NCBI GenBank assembly: GCA_022844065.1
Contig: JALHML010000051.1
Span: 1 to 5,022, forward strand
From: Minisyncoccota bacterium
GTDB lineage: Bacteria > Patescibacteriota > Minisyncoccia > Phycocordibacterales > Phycocordibacteraceae
Direction: 5' to 3'
DNA: 5,022 bases
Of this stretch, positions 4,435 through 5,022 are shown in pieces. Every line of letters starts with the position of its first letter. The stretch's first letter is position 1. Under the pieces are notes generated by a model, which was not told where the DNA came from, made no database searches, and saw only the letters and a list, made by a program, of their open reading frames with translations. A program made the translations under genes and the position numbers.

Positions 4435-4575
4435 CTAAGAGAACAGGCTCAGGAAACGCTGAAGCAGTGATTCGCGAGGTGGCGGCTGTGGAGCCAATCT
4501 TGCCCGCTCTTCGTCGCTCATCGCCATCATGCAGCCATACTGCTGACAGAAAGAACTGTGACAATCCATGCACAT
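4435..4575 (-). CDS. Cys-rich 46-aa protein with a CxxCH motif
   Basis: I do not recognise this protein. The chosen ATG at 4575 has Shine-Dalgarno AAAGGAG 8 bases upstream and a promoter just before it. The frame stays open to 4680, but that extension runs through the Shine-Dalgarno, the promoter and core copy F, so it is unlikely. The N-terminus is MCMDCHSSFCQQYGC, with Cys at 2, 5, 10 and 15 and His6: enough ligands for one small metal site. CxxCH also matches the c-type haem motif, but there is no export signal, so zinc or iron-sulfur binding is likelier. The remainder is DEERARL, a Pro-rich turn PQPPP and a short amphipathic end LLQRFLSLF, possibly membrane- or partner-binding. It lies alone between cores E and F. 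Confidence 0.6.
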   Translation of the reverse strand: MCMDCHSSFCQQYGCMMAMSDEERARLAPQPPPRESLLQRFLSLFS

Positions 4576-4602
4576 ATCTCTATCTCCTTTCTTAACCAAT
4601 GG

Positions 4603-4632
4603 ACAATACCACTTGACGATGCACTTGACCAG
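4603..4632 (-). promoter_or_regulatory. Promoter of the Cys-rich protein gene
   Basis: On the minus strand CTGGTC (4627-4632), an 18-base spacer and TATTGT (4603-4608), with TG one base before the -10. It lies 27 bases before the start codon. The spacer contains GCATCGTCAAG, which repeats part of the core. Confidence 0.5.
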
Positions 4633-4647
4633 TGATTTTTGCTGGGA

Positions 4648-4699
4648 GTCTGGGACGATGTTGGAACCTTTTTGCAACATATGCTACGTTCTGTCTAGA
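4648..4699 (+). repeat. Core repeat copy F within the 52-bp core-promoter module
   Basis: This copy differs from 2771-2822 only at 4672 (T for C) and 4684 (C for G). It contains the exact core, the dyad, the -10 box and the leader GTTCTGTCTAGA. Similarity stops at the leader; the following sequence and Shine-Dalgarno differ from those of the 237-aa gene. Confidence 0.95.
4661..4690 (+). promoter_or_regulatory. Promoter of the MazG-like gene, with overlapping dyad
   Basis: TTGGAA (4661-4666), an 18-base spacer and TACGTT (4685-4690), with TG one base before the -10. The dyad ATGTTG (4658-4663) and CAACAT (4675-4680) overlaps it, as at the promoter of the 237-aa gene. Confidence 0.65.
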
Positions 4700-4715
4700 A
4701 ACAACGGAGGGCGTA

Positions 4716-5022
4716 ATGAGCGCACCAACAGCAGACCTTTCTTCACTGATGACCTTCATCGGGGAACGCTATACTTTCACCGAAGAGCACTATCCCGGCT
4801 ACGACCAGCTTTCAGACGAGCAGAAACTGCTTTTTGCCGTCCGGCACAGCGCGCTTCACATGATGAAGTCAGTCGGGAAGATCGCCGCCGAAGCCGAAGC
4901 CGCAGATCATGGCGGGCAAATGGATGAAGAGACCCTCCGGGTCGCTACGACCAAGATGCTCGTTAACGTTCTGAAGTTGGCGGAAGAACTCGACATGTGG
5001 GGCATCGAGCTTGCCGCTCGGG
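4716..5022 (+). CDS. MazG-like all-helical protein, N-terminal part
   Basis: The gene runs off the right edge after 102 codons. The ATG at 4716 follows GGAGGG by 4 bases and lies behind the core-linked promoter. The protein is helical throughout: SDEQKLLFAVRHSALHMMKSVGKIAAEAE (33-61), a turn DHGGQMD, then LRVATTKMLVNVLKLAEELDMWGIELA (74-100). The last helix and its ending resemble the closing helix of MazG-type nucleotide pyrophosphohydrolases (LLRLADKLGIDLEEA style), and the first resembles their metal-binding helix. The usual acidic ExxE and ExxD pairs are not clearly kept: Lys80 stands where the second helix normally has Glu or Asp. It could be a divergent nucleotide hydrolase or only a MazG-like fold. 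Family assignment is tentative; that the gene is real is well supported. Confidence 0.75.
   Translation, partial: MSAPTADLSSLMTFIGERYTFTEEHYPGYDQLSDEQKLLFAVRHSALHMMKSVGKIAAEAEAADHGGQMDEETLRVATTKMLVNVLKLAEELDMWGIELAAR

Noticed and set aside
4576..4680. N-terminal extension of the Cys-rich protein (35 more residues, two more Cys)
   Set aside because: It would be encoded by core copy F, the promoter and the Shine-Dalgarno of the shorter gene; the internal ATG has much better signals.
2450..4699. CRISPR array
   Set aside because: The repeats are 240-840 bases apart with genes between them, not regular short spacers.

Overview
The window looks like part of a bacterial chromosome of medium GC content, most likely from Patescibacteria (CPR), possibly a Parcubacteria lineage. 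The taxonomic guess rests on the style of the MltG C-terminus (a WWP segment, GLPPGPISNP, a final YGQGK), the small compact genes and the many ORFans. It is an inference from memory of such proteins, not a database match. TAG ends seven of the nine intact genes whose stop is visible, which is unusual.

Left part (1-1803): the end of an MltG-type lytic transglycosylase runs rightward and meets, with no base between the stop codons, a leftward three-gene operon. In transcription order that operon is a DUF2177 membrane protein, a TspO/MBR membrane protein and an isochorismatase-type cysteine hydrolase. The genes are separated by 1 and 23 bases.

Right part (about 1845-5022): a cassette-like array. 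Six copies of a short core, consensus GTCTGGGACGATGTTGGAAC, lie at about 2450, 2771, 3614, 3878, 4353 and 4648. All six face the same way although the genes between them face both ways. Each interval holds one transcription unit with its own promoter and usually its own intrinsic terminator, and nearly every product is a small protein of unknown function. In order: a leftward unit with an Arg-rich 114-aa protein and a probably frameshifted small membrane-type ORF; a leftward 61-aa protein; a rightward 237-aa protein; a leftward unit that looks like a structured RNA of about 168 nt rather than a protein; a leftward 104-aa helix-turn-helix-like protein; a leftward 46-aa Cys-rich protein; and a rightward MazG-like protein cut by the window edge.

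Cores before leftward units abut that unit's terminator. The two cores before rightward genes are part of a 52-bp near-identical module that also supplies the promoter. Seven array promoters fit one pattern: a YTRGAM-like -35, exactly 18 bases, then a TANNNT -10. Constant core orientation, one unit per interval and ORFan content resemble an integron gene-cassette array, but canonical attC half-sites are not evident and no integrase lies in the window. A previously undescribed cassette or insertion-site system is the most interesting reading. A locally duplicated boundary or promoter element is the conservative one.
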